DNA of 64,000 nucleotides from Lacihabitans sp. CCS-44. GTDB lineage: Bacteria > Bacteroidota > Bacteroidia > Cytophagales > Spirosomataceae. Numbering within the stretch: the first letter of the stretch is position 1; each line of letters opens with the position of its first letter. The notes under the pieces are model-generated. The model saw only the letters and a list, made by a program, of their open reading frames with translations, searched no databases and was not told the DNA's origin. The position numbers were made by a program, and so were the translations under genes. Location: NCBI RefSeq assembly GCF_024343735.1, contig NZ_RJUE01000005.1, positions 1 through 64,000 of the forward strand, in the 5' to 3' direction. This document shows, one piece after another, positions 9,263-16,447 of this stretch.

Positions 9263-9693
9263 AATATTCTTCTATGATAATTTATTTGTCCTAAATGATA
9301 ATTGAGATGGCCTACAAGATGAATCAGGAAAAAGTCTGTTTTCATTTCATGGCCAAATACATTATCGGGATAAGTTTGGTCGAAAACGGATATATCTAAA
9401 CTCAAAATTACATTTTTCACCATTTCCGTGGTTTCCTCCAAAGATTTTATAAGAAATTCTTTGGAAGTTTTTTCTGAAAACTCGGCTGGTCTATTTCTAA
9501 CATAACCCGTATTTCCCAAAATAGCTCCGATGTAATTGTTCAAATTTCCCAATATATGCAAACACAAGTTTCCTGCCGAATTGTTGATACCTTCGGATTT
9601 TAGCCAAAGTTTTTCTTCATCGGCATAAGCTTCAATTTCGGCTTTTAATCGTATAAGATCTTTTTCGAAAACGGCAGAAAGTGATTTTTGCAT
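9250..9693 (-). CDS. DinB-like (DUF1572) four-helix protein
   Basis: A 147-residue protein predicted to form the four-helix DinB/YfiT fold. His residues that could bind the usual metal are in the expected places: LCLHILGNLNNYIGAI in helix 2 and FFLIHLVGHLNYHLGQINYHRR in helix 4. Members are metal-dependent thiol transferases or of unknown function; no substrate can be named here. It lies between aspartate kinase (stop 3 bases upstream of this start) and serS (13-bp overlap), so all three form one operon. A functional link with either neighbour is not evident. Confidence 0.85.
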   Translation of the reverse strand: MQKSLSAVFEKDLIRLKAEIEAYADEEKLWLKSEGINNSAGNLCLHILGNLNNYIGAILGNTGYVRNRPAEFSEKTSKEFLIKSLEETTEMVKNVILSLDISVFDQTYPDNVFGHEMKTDFFLIHLVGHLNYHLGQINYHRRILCYN

Positions 9694-9695
9694 TT

Positions 9696-11027
9696 TTATT
9701 CAAATTTAAAAAGTCCCTCATTCAATGCTTCCAAGGCAGCATTTTTGTCTTTTGTATCGACCAAAATAGACATATTGTGCTCGGATGCTCCATAAGCAAT
9801 CATTCTTACTGGAATATCTTTCAATGCGTTCATTACATTGATGGCTATTCCAGCTTTGTCTGCCATGAAATTACCCACTATACAAATAATACTTTGGTTG
9901 AAATCATGCGGCTCCAGATCCGCTATTTGATTAAGTTCTTCCGTGATTTTATCCAGATTTTCGTTATTGTCAATCGTTACAGCCACCGATACTTCTGAAG
10001 TGGTAATCATATCCACCGGGGTTTTGTATTTTTCAAAAACCTCAAAGACTTTTCTCAAAAATCCATAAGCATTTAGCATTCTGGTAGAATGTATGTAAAT
10101 GGCCGTGATATTATCTTTGGCAGCGATGGCCGTAATTTCAGATGTATGCGAAACCTCCGATTTGATCAAAGTTCCTGGTGCGTTGGGCTCCATGGTGTTT
10201 TTCAATCTTACCGGTACGCCTTTCATTTTGGCTGGCGTAATGGTACTCGGGTGAAGAATTTTAGCTCCGAAATATGCCAACTCAGCCGCTTCTTCAAAAC
10301 TCAACTCACGCACAGGGAACGTACGCTTCACAATCCTTGGGTCGTTATTGTGCATGCCATCTATGTCGGTCCAAATCTGTATTTCTTCTGAAACCGTTGC
10401 TCCACCTATCAAAGAAGCTGTATAATCAGATCCACCGCGTTTTAAGTTATCTACTTCTCCACGAGGGTTTCTACATATAAATCCTTGGGTTACAATTATT
10501 TGTTTGTCAGTTTGTTTTGATAAAAGATGACCAAGTTTTTCTTCAATTACAGCCAGCTCAGGTTCGTTATCGGCATCTATCCGCATAAAATCCAAAGCTG
10601 GAATCAATACGACACTGTCGCCTACTTCTTCCATGTAAGCAGCGAACATTTGCGTAGAAAGTATTTCACCTTGGGCAACCAATTCTTTGTCTTGTTTCAG
10701 TGTAAACGGACTGATATTGACCAAAGAAGCTATAAAATCAAATTCGGTGTCGATGATTTTTTGACCTTTAGCCAAGCCCTCGGGAGTAGTGTAAAGGTCC
10801 TCTATGAAAGTTTGATAGTGTTTTTTAAGAGTTGAAATAGCCTCAAAAGCTTCTTCGTTTTTGTGTTGCTTTATGGCTTCACCGATAGCCAAAAGACCAT
10901 TTGTCGTACCAGACAATGCCGATAATACTACTATTTTCCTTGTTTTATCTTCTGTTACAAGGTTTCTGATTGATTTCATTCTTTCTGGCTTTCCTACTGA
11001 AGTGCCGCCAAATTTCCAAACTTGCAT
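9696..11027 (-). CDS. lysC: Aspartate kinase (monofunctional)
   Basis: A 443-residue kinase that makes 4-phospho-L-aspartate, the first step to lysine, threonine and methionine. The N-terminal MQVWKFGGTSVGKPERM holds the Lys-Phe-Gly-Gly-Thr-Ser signature; QGFICRNPRGEVDNLKRGGSDYTA and WTDIDGMHNNDPRIV form the ATP and aspartate site. Two ACT domains follow (about 300-443), the usual site of feedback inhibition by lysine or threonine. No homoserine dehydrogenase domain is fused. The gene starts the aspartate kinase-DinB-serS operon. A 22-bp tandem repeat fills the gap to ribH upstream. The symbol is by family; which isoenzyme it is cannot be told. Confidence 0.93.
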   Translation of the reverse strand: MQVWKFGGTSVGKPERMKSIRNLVTEDKTRKIVVLSALSGTTNGLLAIGEAIKQHKNEEAFEAISTLKKHYQTFIEDLYTTPEGLAKGQKIIDTEFDFIASLVNISPFTLKQDKELVAQGEILSTQMFAAYMEEVGDSVVLIPALDFMRIDADNEPELAVIEEKLGHLLSKQTDKQIIVTQGFICRNPRGEVDNLKRGGSDYTASLIGGATVSEEIQIWTDIDGMHNNDPRIVKRTFPVRELSFEEAAELAYFGAKILHPSTITPAKMKGVPVRLKNTMEPNAPGTLIKSEVSHTSEITAIAAKDNITAIYIHSTRMLNAYGFLRKVFEVFEKYKTPVDMITTSEVSVAVTIDNNENLDKITEELNQIADLEPHDFNQSIICIVGNFMADKAGIAINVMNALKDIPVRMIAYGASEHNMSILVDTKDKNAALEALNEGLFKFE

Positions 11028-11054
11028 ATTATATTGTTATATTTTTTCTTTTAC

Positions 11055-11098
11055 CACAGAGTGTCACGGAGTTTTGCACAGAGTGACACAGAGTTTTT
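11055..11098. repeat. Two tandem 22-bp CACAGAG repeats
   Basis: Two adjacent 22-bp units (11055-11076 and 11077-11098), 19 of 22 bases alike, each starting CACAGAGTG. They fill most of the 69-bp gap between ribH and the aspartate kinase gene and run into the ribH stop codon. Confidence 0.8.
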
Positions 11099-11576
11099 AT
11101 TTTAAACCGAGCATCTTTATCGCTGTAATTGCAGCTTCGTCACCTTTATTGCCGTGTATGCCACCAGCTCTGTCTAGGGCTTGTTGGTGAGTATTGGGTG
11201 TTAACACGCCAAAAATCACTGGCTTGTTATATTTCAATGAGACTTCGGTTAATCCACCAGCTACCGCATGATTGATGTAGTCATTGTGTTTGGTTTCTCC
11301 TTGAATCACGCAACCTATGGCGATAACTGCATCTATGTCAGTCTTTTGTGCATATACTTGTGAGCCATAACTGAGTTCAAAACTGCCTGGAACGTAAACT
11401 TTCAAGATGTTTGCCTCTTTTGCACCATACTTTAGAAGTGTATCTATAGCTCCTTGAGCTAGTGGTTCGGTGATGTCATCGTTCCATTCGGCTACGATGA
11501 CCACAAACTTCTTCCAACTGATGTCTGGCAAGTTTTCGGTTTTGAAAATACTAAGGTTTTTATGAGCAGAAGACAT
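11097..11576 (-). CDS. ribH: 6,7-dimethyl-8-ribityllumazine synthase
   Basis: This 159-residue enzyme joins the pyrimidine and the four-carbon unit to give lumazine in riboflavin synthesis and usually forms a 60-subunit shell. Diagnostic stretches are VYVPGSFELSYGSQVYA, VIAIGCVIQGETKHNDYINH with the catalytic His after GETKH, and PVIFGVLTPNTHQQALDRAG. It lies downstream of a TPR gene, separated by a terminator at 11603-11632, so it may have its own weak promoter. No other riboflavin genes are in the window. No FMN riboswitch was seen upstream. Confidence 0.96.
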   Translation of the reverse strand: MSSAHKNLSIFKTENLPDISWKKFVVIVAEWNDDITEPLAQGAIDTLLKYGAKEANILKVYVPGSFELSYGSQVYAQKTDIDAVIAIGCVIQGETKHNDYINHAVAGGLTEVSLKYNKPVIFGVLTPNTHQQALDRAGGIHGNKGDEAAITAIKMLGLK

Positions 11577-11602
11577 AGTTCTTTATATAATTGATACAAA
11601 AA

Positions 11603-11632
11603 AGGGATAAACCTGATGGCTTATCCCTTTGA
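11603..11632 (-). terminator. Terminator between the TPR gene and ribH
   Basis: A perfect 10-bp stem, AAAGGGATAA (11603-11612) with TTATCCCTTT (11623-11632), with a T run on the minus strand. It may end most transcripts of the TPR gene before ribH. Confidence 0.8.
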
Positions 11633-11654
11633 TTTTTAATATTTTTAATCTCGG

Positions 11655-12350
11655 TTATTCGCCAATCTCGGTTTCAAGTCTAGACTTGTACTTTTTAGCC
11701 AAAAGAGTTTCCGTACCTGTAGGATATTTATTTATGAGGTCAGAATAAACCTCTACAGCTTCTTTTGTTTTCTTAGATTCCGTAAGAGCATTTGCCCATT
11801 TCATCATGTAACCTGGAGTTGAAAACTTATTAGGCTTGTAGTTTGATGCTTTTTCGTAGTAGTTGATAGCGTCCTCAACTTTTTTGGTTTCCATGTAACA
11901 ATCACCAATAAGTATGTAAGCTCTACCCTGCAATACTTGGTCGTCAGAAGAAAATTTATCCAATCTTTCGATAGCCTCAGCATATTTGGCTTGTTTCATC
12001 AAAGCTATACCAGCATAGAGGCTTGCTAACTTACCTGCTTTTGTACCGCTGTAATTGTCCGCCAAAGACAATAGGCCTTCGTTTCCACCTTTTCCTTTTA
12101 ATGCTTGATTTAGAGAATCTGCCTCAAATGAAAAGACAGCGTCGTAAAGAGCTACTTGGGCTTCTTTTTCTTGTGAATCCGTGTAGTATTTGTAGCCAAA
12201 ATAGAGTGCTACAAGAGCTATAATTGCACCGCCTAAATATGTAAGTATTTTTGAGTTTTTTTCTAAAAGACCTTCGTACTTGAAAAATTCTTTTTTCAGT
12301 GCGTCAGCGTTTTCTATAATTTCTATGCCTTTATTCTCTTTATCAGCCAT
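11655..12350 (-). CDS. Membrane-anchored tetratricopeptide repeat protein
   Basis: A 231-residue protein with a short cytoplasmic N-terminus, one membrane helix (TYLGGAIIALVALYFGYKYY, about residues 25-48 from the chosen start) and several TPR-like helix pairs, for instance ALMKQAKYAEAIERLDKF, AYILIGDCYMETKKVEDAIN and NALTESKKTKEAVEVYSDL. Such proteins commonly sit just upstream of ribH in Bacteroidetes and resemble YfgM/BamD-type scaffolds, but no role is established. The ATG at 12348-12350 was preferred to a TTG 15 bases upstream. The promoter -7 box lies at 12379-12386. Confidence 0.85.
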   Translation of the reverse strand: MADKENKGIEIIENADALKKEFFKYEGLLEKNSKILTYLGGAIIALVALYFGYKYYTDSQEKEAQVALYDAVFSFEADSLNQALKGKGGNEGLLSLADNYSGTKAGKLASLYAGIALMKQAKYAEAIERLDKFSSDDQVLQGRAYILIGDCYMETKKVEDAINYYEKASNYKPNKFSTPGYMMKWANALTESKKTKEAVEVYSDLINKYPTGTETLLAKKYKSRLETEIGE

Positions 12351-12378
12351 TTTTCTGTTGTTCAAAATTTTTGGAGTG

Positions 12379-12386
12379 CAAATTTA
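12379..12386 (-). promoter_or_regulatory. -7 box for the TPR gene
   Basis: TAAATTTG on the minus strand, matching TAnnTTTG, 28 bases before the start codon. No good -33 element is seen. Confidence 0.5.
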
Positions 12387-12453
12387 TGAAAAACCTTCAT
12401 AAAATTTATATAAAAACTCCTAAAAAATGTGCCAAAACGATTTTAGCACAAAA

Positions 12454-12475
12454 AAAGACCGAATTGTCGGTCTTT
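12454..12475 (-). terminator. Terminator of pdhA
   Basis: Stem AAAGACCG(A) 12454-12462 with (T)CGGTCTTT 12467-12475 and a 4-nt loop, followed on the minus strand by a T run. It lies 17 bases past the pdhA stop codon. Confidence 0.85.
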
Positions 12476-12492
12476 AATTACGTATTATATTT

Positions 12493-13512
12493 TTATTCTC
12501 TTAAGAACGGATAGTCTTGCTGAACATAAATGTCTTCAAAAGCCTCCTCTGGTTTTGGCCAAGGCGATTCCTCAGCAAATGTCACAGATTCTTCGACTTG
12601 AACCTTTATTTTAGCATCAATAGCGGTGAGTTCTTCTTCAGAGGCAATTTTTTGAGATAGAATTCTGTCTTTTATCAGTTCAATTGGATCTCTTTGTTTC
12701 CATTCAGCTACCTCTTCTTTGGTACGATATTTTTGCGGATCAGACATCGAATGTCCTCTAAATCTGTATGTCTTGAACTCCAAAAAGGTTGGTCCATCAC
12801 CTTTTCTAGCTCTCTCGGCTGCTCTACCAACGGCTTCATGTACAATTTCTACGTCCATAGCATCTACTGGCTCAGCTGGCATGTCGTAGGCTTCTGCCAA
12901 TGTATAGAGTTCTCTAACGTTTGAGGTTCTTTCTACCGACGTACCCATGGCGTAACCGTTATTTTCTACCACAAAAATTGTTGGTATTTTCCAAGTCATA
13001 GCCATGTTAAAAGCTTCATGCAAAGCACCTTGACGTGTGGCTCCATCACCAAAATAGCAGATACAAACTTTACCAGTATTTAGATATTTTTCAGCAAAAC
13101 CAAGACCTGCTCCCATAGGTATTTGAGCACCTACTATACCGTGGCCCCCTACAAAACCCACTTCTTTGTCAAAAATGTGCATCGAGCCTCCTTTGCCTTT
13201 GGTGGTACCTGTTACTTTGCCATAAAGTTCCGCCATGATACGCTTAGGGTCTGTGCCCAGCACCAAGGGATGGCCATGGTCACGGTAAGCAGTGATGTAT
13301 TTGTCGCCTTTTTCTAATGCCGAAACTGCTCCTGAAGAACATGCTTCTTGGCCTATATATAAATGACAGAATCCTCTTATTTTTTGCTGACCATATAATT
13401 GACCTGCTTTTTCTTCAAACTTGCGTTGCAATTGCATGGTTTCGTACCAAAAGATGTATTGTTCTTTTGTGTATTTTACTTGAGCTGCCTCTTTCTTTTT
13501 GCTGGTTGCCAT
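12493..13512 (-). CDS. pdhA: Pyruvate dehydrogenase E1 component, alpha subunit
   Basis: This 339-residue subunit binds thiamine diphosphate and decarboxylates pyruvate in the pyruvate dehydrogenase complex. The ThDP motif starts at GDGATRQGALHEAFNMA and ends at VVENNGYAM. RGHSMSDPQKYRTKEEV is the loop which in mitochondria carries the regulatory serines. The length fits the separate-alpha type (alpha2beta2 E1). The gene stands alone here: neither pdhB nor E2 is adjacent, and a terminator follows, so the partner genes are elsewhere. Other branched-chain 2-oxoacid E1 alpha subunits are similar, but the length and loops favour pyruvate. Confidence 0.93.
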   Translation of the reverse strand: MATSKKKEAAQVKYTKEQYIFWYETMQLQRKFEEKAGQLYGQQKIRGFCHLYIGQEACSSGAVSALEKGDKYITAYRDHGHPLVLGTDPKRIMAELYGKVTGTTKGKGGSMHIFDKEVGFVGGHGIVGAQIPMGAGLGFAEKYLNTGKVCICYFGDGATRQGALHEAFNMAMTWKIPTIFVVENNGYAMGTSVERTSNVRELYTLAEAYDMPAEPVDAMDVEIVHEAVGRAAERARKGDGPTFLEFKTYRFRGHSMSDPQKYRTKEEVAEWKQRDPIELIKDRILSQKIASEEELTAIDAKIKVQVEESVTFAEESPWPKPEEAFEDIYVQQDYPFLRE

Positions 13513-13541
13513 AAAGTTTTCGCTTAGAATTTTTTGGATTG

Positions 13542-13549
13542 CAAAAATA
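13542..13549 (-). promoter_or_regulatory. -7 box for pdhA
   Basis: TATTTTTG on the minus strand (TAnnTTTG), 30 bases before the pdhA start codon. The -33 region is poor. Confidence 0.5.
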
Positions 13550-13559
13550 AGAATTAAAA

Positions 13560-13844
13560 CTAAATAGAAGGAATATTATTGATAAAATCTATGTCTTTGG
13601 CCAAAAGATAGCATTTGTCAGAGATGTTTTTCTCTTCATGGTTATTTACCGAAACCTCAACTTTGCTATAATTCACCGTAATTTCAGGATGGTGGTTGTG
13701 TTTTTCTACCACTTCAAAAGCTTTTTTGACGAAATTAATTACTTCGGTATAGTTTTTAAAAATGTAAACTTTGGTGAGCTTACCATTTGCTATTCTCCAA
13801 TTGTTTATCGCTAATTCTTCAAGTTGGTCTTTTAAGATTTCCAT
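13560..13844 (-). CDS. phhB: Pterin-4a-carbinolamine dehydratase
   Basis: A 94-residue protein of the PCD/DCoH family, which dehydrates 4a-hydroxytetrahydrobiopterin after aromatic amino-acid hydroxylation. The signature EKHNHHPEITVNYSKVEVSV contains the paired active-site His residues, and the later D-K-C-Y-L-L-A-K-D-I-D region closes the domain. One departure is SVNNHEEKNISDKC, where most members have a TH plus Gly-Leu-Thr stretch, so the third His is kept (NNHE) but the loop is unusual. The gene stands alone. No hydroxylase gene is in the window; many bacterial members also act in molybdopterin-related or unknown roles. Confidence 0.85.
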   Translation of the reverse strand: MEILKDQLEELAINNWRIANGKLTKVYIFKNYTEVINFVKKAFEVVEKHNHHPEITVNYSKVEVSVNNHEEKNISDKCYLLAKDIDFINNIPSI

Positions 13845-13984
13845 TGATATTTTTGTTTATTTAATTGCCTCTGTATATTGATAACGGAGTTTTTCGGGTA
13901 TTTGTTTGTGGGTTCTAATTTGTTCTAATTGAATTTGGAAAGTCTTGGATTAGATTTTTTCATTCAAAAAGAATAATGTTTGAA

Positions 13985-14016
13985 TTTGACCAAGCCATAA
14001 TTCTTCCGCACCTTTG
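13985..14016 (+). promoter_or_regulatory. Promoter of recF, start close to the ATG
   Basis: TTTG (13985-13988), a 20-bp spacer and CACCTTTG (14009-14016; first base of the box off consensus). The start point would be about 14020-14022 and the recF ATG is at 14025, so the mRNA would have almost no leader. Confidence 0.5.
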
Positions 14017-14024
14017 TAGTCATT

Positions 14025-15089
14025 ATGCATTTGCAAAAACTCCAATTGTCCAATTTTAGAAATTACGAAAATCAATTTTATGAGTTTTCGGAGGGATTGA
14101 ATTGTATTGTTGGTAAAAATGGAAGCGGCAAGACTAATCTACTCGACGCCGTTTATTTTCTGTCCTTGAGTAAAAGTTCTATACACAGTCAGGATGCTTT
14201 GAGTATTAAATTTGAAGAGGATTTTGCTCAAATTGAAGGCCGTTTTGGTGAGGAGTTAATCACTTGTTCTATGCAAAGAGGCGGCAAAAAGTCATTTTTT
14301 TATGACAAAGTACCTTACGAAAAACTCTCTGAGCACATTGGTAAATATCCAGTAGTGTTGATAGCTCCTGACGATACAGACCTCATACGCGATGGAAGTG
14401 AAACACGACGAAAACTTTTTGATGGCATACTTTCACAAATTGACGCAGAATATTTAAAACTGTATTTGTCTTATAATAAATCACTTGATCAGCGAAATAG
14501 TTTGTTGAAGCAATTTGCCGAGCATAATTATTTTGATGAAGATTTGGTTAGAATTTACTCAGATCAGCTTTTGGTAACGGGTAGGAAAATATTTGAACTT
14601 AGGAATAATTTCGTATCACAGTTTTTGCCCTTGTTTAAGAAACATTATGACGAACTCTCAGACAACAGAGAAATGGTGGAAATCAACTATAACTCTGAGT
14701 GGGCGGATGAAAACTTTGAAGCGACTTTTCTAAAATCCATCGCCAATGATTTGGCAGCACAACGTACCACCAAAGGTATTCACAAAGACGACTATGAGTT
14801 TTGGATGGAAGGAAAACCGGTGAAGAAATTTGGTTCGCAAGGCCAACGAAAAGCTTTTATTATGGCTATAAGAATGGCTCAGTTTGATATACTTACACAA
14901 ATTAAAGGTTTTAAACCTATACTTTTGTTAGACGATATCTTCGATAAACTAGACGAAAAGCGAATCAAGAAATTGGTGGAAATGATTGATAACAAAGTCT
15001 TTGGTCAGGTTTTTTTGACAGATGCTCGCCCGAACAGAACCAAGGAATTGTTGAAAGGAATTGAGGTTAGGTTTTTAGAAATCGGGTGA
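14025..15089 (+). CDS. recF: DNA replication and repair protein RecF
   Basis: This 354-residue SMC-like ATPase helps load RecA at gaps with RecO and RecR. The Walker A motif GKNGSGKTNLLDAVYFLS is at about residues 30-47; the ABC-type signature region is KFGSQGQRKAFIMAIRMAQ and Walker B is PILLLDDIFDKLDEKR, with the D-loop after it. The middle helical part is shorter than in SMC proteins, as expected. In many bacteria recF follows dnaN; here it stands alone, divergent from phhB. The start ATG agrees with the usual MHLxxLxLxNFRNY opening. Confidence 0.96.
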   Translation: MHLQKLQLSNFRNYENQFYEFSEGLNCIVGKNGSGKTNLLDAVYFLSLSKSSIHSQDALSIKFEEDFAQIEGRFGEELITCSMQRGGKKSFFYDKVPYEKLSEHIGKYPVVLIAPDDTDLIRDGSETRRKLFDGILSQIDAEYLKLYLSYNKSLDQRNSLLKQFAEHNYFDEDLVRIYSDQLLVTGRKIFELRNNFVSQFLPLFKKHYDELSDNREMVEINYNSEWADENFEATFLKSIANDLAAQRTTKGIHKDDYEFWMEGKPVKKFGSQGQRKAFIMAIRMAQFDILTQIKGFKPILLLDDIFDKLDEKRIKKLVEMIDNKVFGQVFLTDARPNRTKELLKGIEVRFLEIG

Positions 15090-15101
15090 AGTTTATTGCC
15101 A

Positions 15102-15123
15102 TCGGTTGTGAGGACACAACCGA
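15102..15123. terminator. Hairpin between the convergent recF and SDR genes
   Basis: A perfect 9-bp stem, TCGGTTGTG (15102-15110) with CACAACCGA (15115-15123), loop AGGA. No T run follows closely on either strand, so a terminator role is likely only from position. Confidence 0.45.
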
Positions 15124-15138
15124 CAGCATTCAGTTATT

Positions 15139-15921
15139 TTACAACAAAGCCCTATCCAAATGCACATAACCACCATCCACATGTATGAGCTGGCCAGTGG
15201 TATGACTCGAGCGATTTGACAATAGGAAAACCACCATATTTGCCAATTCTTCGGCTGTGGTCATACGTTTTCCTAGTGGTATTTTATCCTTTATTTTCTC
15301 TAAAGTTTCTTCAGGATTGGGTAAGGTTTTTATCCATTTGTCGTAAAGAGGCGTGTAACATTCTGCCACCACAACTGAATTTACTCTGATACCATACTTC
15401 AACAATTCCACTGCCCACTCACGGGTTAGGGCGTTGCGAGCACCGTTGGCTGCAGCATATCCTGAGGTGCCTCCTTGACCTGTTTCGGCGGTTTTTGAGG
15501 TTACGTTTACTATAGAGCCTTTTGTTTCTATCAATGACGGAAGGCAATATTTCGCCAACAGATAATAATGTACCACGTTGCGGTGAAGTGAGGCCATGAA
15601 GCCTTCGTAATCGCCATTTTCGAGGCCTATTCCGTCGTTGGCTCCTGCATTATTTACCAAACCATGTATCTTTCCAAAACGAGCTAAAACCGCATCTACA
15701 GCTTTTTTGCATTCATCAGGATTCGAAAGTTCGGCTTCTACCGTAAATCCAAATCCACCAGCAGCGGTTACCTTTTCCAAGGCCAATTCGTTGTCTTTTG
15801 CATTTCTTCCGATAATTACCGGAAATGCACCTTCTAAGGCCAACTGACTAACAATTCCTTCTCCAATTCCTTTCGCACCACCGGAGACAATTATTACTTT
15901 TTCTTTTAGATTTAGATTCAC
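15139..15921 (-). CDS. SDR-family oxidoreductase, L-fucose dehydrogenase-like
   Basis: A 260-residue Rossmann-fold enzyme. The cofactor motif is GGAKGIGEG (TGxxxGxG type) and LVNNAGAND is the NNAG motif. The C-terminal part (VVVAECYTPLYDKWI, GQLIHVDGGYVHLDRALL) resembles bacterial L-fucose dehydrogenases of the SDR type. The catalytic segment reads GYAAANGARNALT: Tyr is present but the Lys of YxxxK is Asn, which should alter or abolish ordinary SDR chemistry unless another residue substitutes. Translation starts at GTG (15919-15921), 6 bases after the Dabb gene stop. An MFS transporter resembling sugar permeases is 19 kb away, but no other fucose genes are nearby, so the substrate is uncertain. 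Confidence 0.8.
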   Translation of the reverse strand: MNLNLKEKVIIVSGGAKGIGEGIVSQLALEGAFPVIIGRNAKDNELALEKVTAAGGFGFTVEAELSNPDECKKAVDAVLARFGKIHGLVNNAGANDGIGLENGDYEGFMASLHRNVVHYYLLAKYCLPSLIETKGSIVNVTSKTAETGQGGTSGYAAANGARNALTREWAVELLKYGIRVNSVVVAECYTPLYDKWIKTLPNPEETLEKIKDKIPLGKRMTTAEELANMVVFLLSNRSSHTTGQLIHVDGGYVHLDRALL

Positions 15922-15927
15922 TGTAGT

Positions 15928-16320
15928 TTATTTTTTAGCCCAATAATCCAAAACCATTACCTTGTCAAGGTGCGGCATCAAAACTTCCACAAAAGCCTTA
16001 TGGTCAGGGTGTGGCAAATAAATTGCTCTGTCTTCTTCGCTGCTGAATGTTACAAAAAATACATGCGTAAAACCATTGTCAAGGCCTTCTGGGCTATTGT
16101 TTGTTCCCCATTCGTAGTCTTTTATTTGTTTGATTTTACCCTTTAATCCATGAAAAGCATCTTCCACTTTTTTAACATCTGCTGCAGAGGATGTTTCTTT
16201 AAATTTAAACATCACCACATGTCTTAATTCTTTTTTTTGTGAAAAACCAGAAGTTGAAATTGCCATAAATAACGCCGCGATTAAGAATGATTTGAATGAT
16301 AAGGTGCTGAAAATATGCAT
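15928..16320 (-). CDS. Secreted Dabb-domain (stress-responsive A/B barrel) protein
   Basis: A 130-residue protein with a signal peptide (MHIFSTLSFKSFLIAALFMAISTSGFSQ, cut before KKE) and one Dabb ferredoxin-like domain: LRHVVMFKFKE, then YEWGTNN, FTHVFFVTF, RAIYLPHPDHKAFVEVLMPHL and VMVLDYWAK. The YLPHPDHKAF segment is diagnostic. Dabb domains form dimeric barrels; some are enzymes, most are unassigned. Export to the periplasm is predicted here. The gene is directly upstream of the SDR gene (6-bp gap), so the two are probably cotranscribed; in Bacteroidetes such pairs occur in sugar-catabolic loci. Confidence 0.88.
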   Translation of the reverse strand: MHIFSTLSFKSFLIAALFMAISTSGFSQKKELRHVVMFKFKETSSAADVKKVEDAFHGLKGKIKQIKDYEWGTNNSPEGLDNGFTHVFFVTFSSEEDRAIYLPHPDHKAFVEVLMPHLDKVMVLDYWAKK

Positions 16321-16360
16321 GTTTGAGAATGGTTGAATTTTATTAAAAATATAATCTCAG

Positions 16361-16368
16361 CAAAAATA
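16361..16368 (-). promoter_or_regulatory. -7 box for the Dabb-SDR operon
   Basis: TATTTTTG on the minus strand, 41 bases before the Dabb start codon. The -33 element is not clear. Confidence 0.4.
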
Positions 16369-16447
16369 GAAATACCTTCCTTTTAATAAAATTAATTAGG
16401 AAGAAATAATCGTGAGATGTAGTTTTATTTATCAAAAAAACAAAAGC

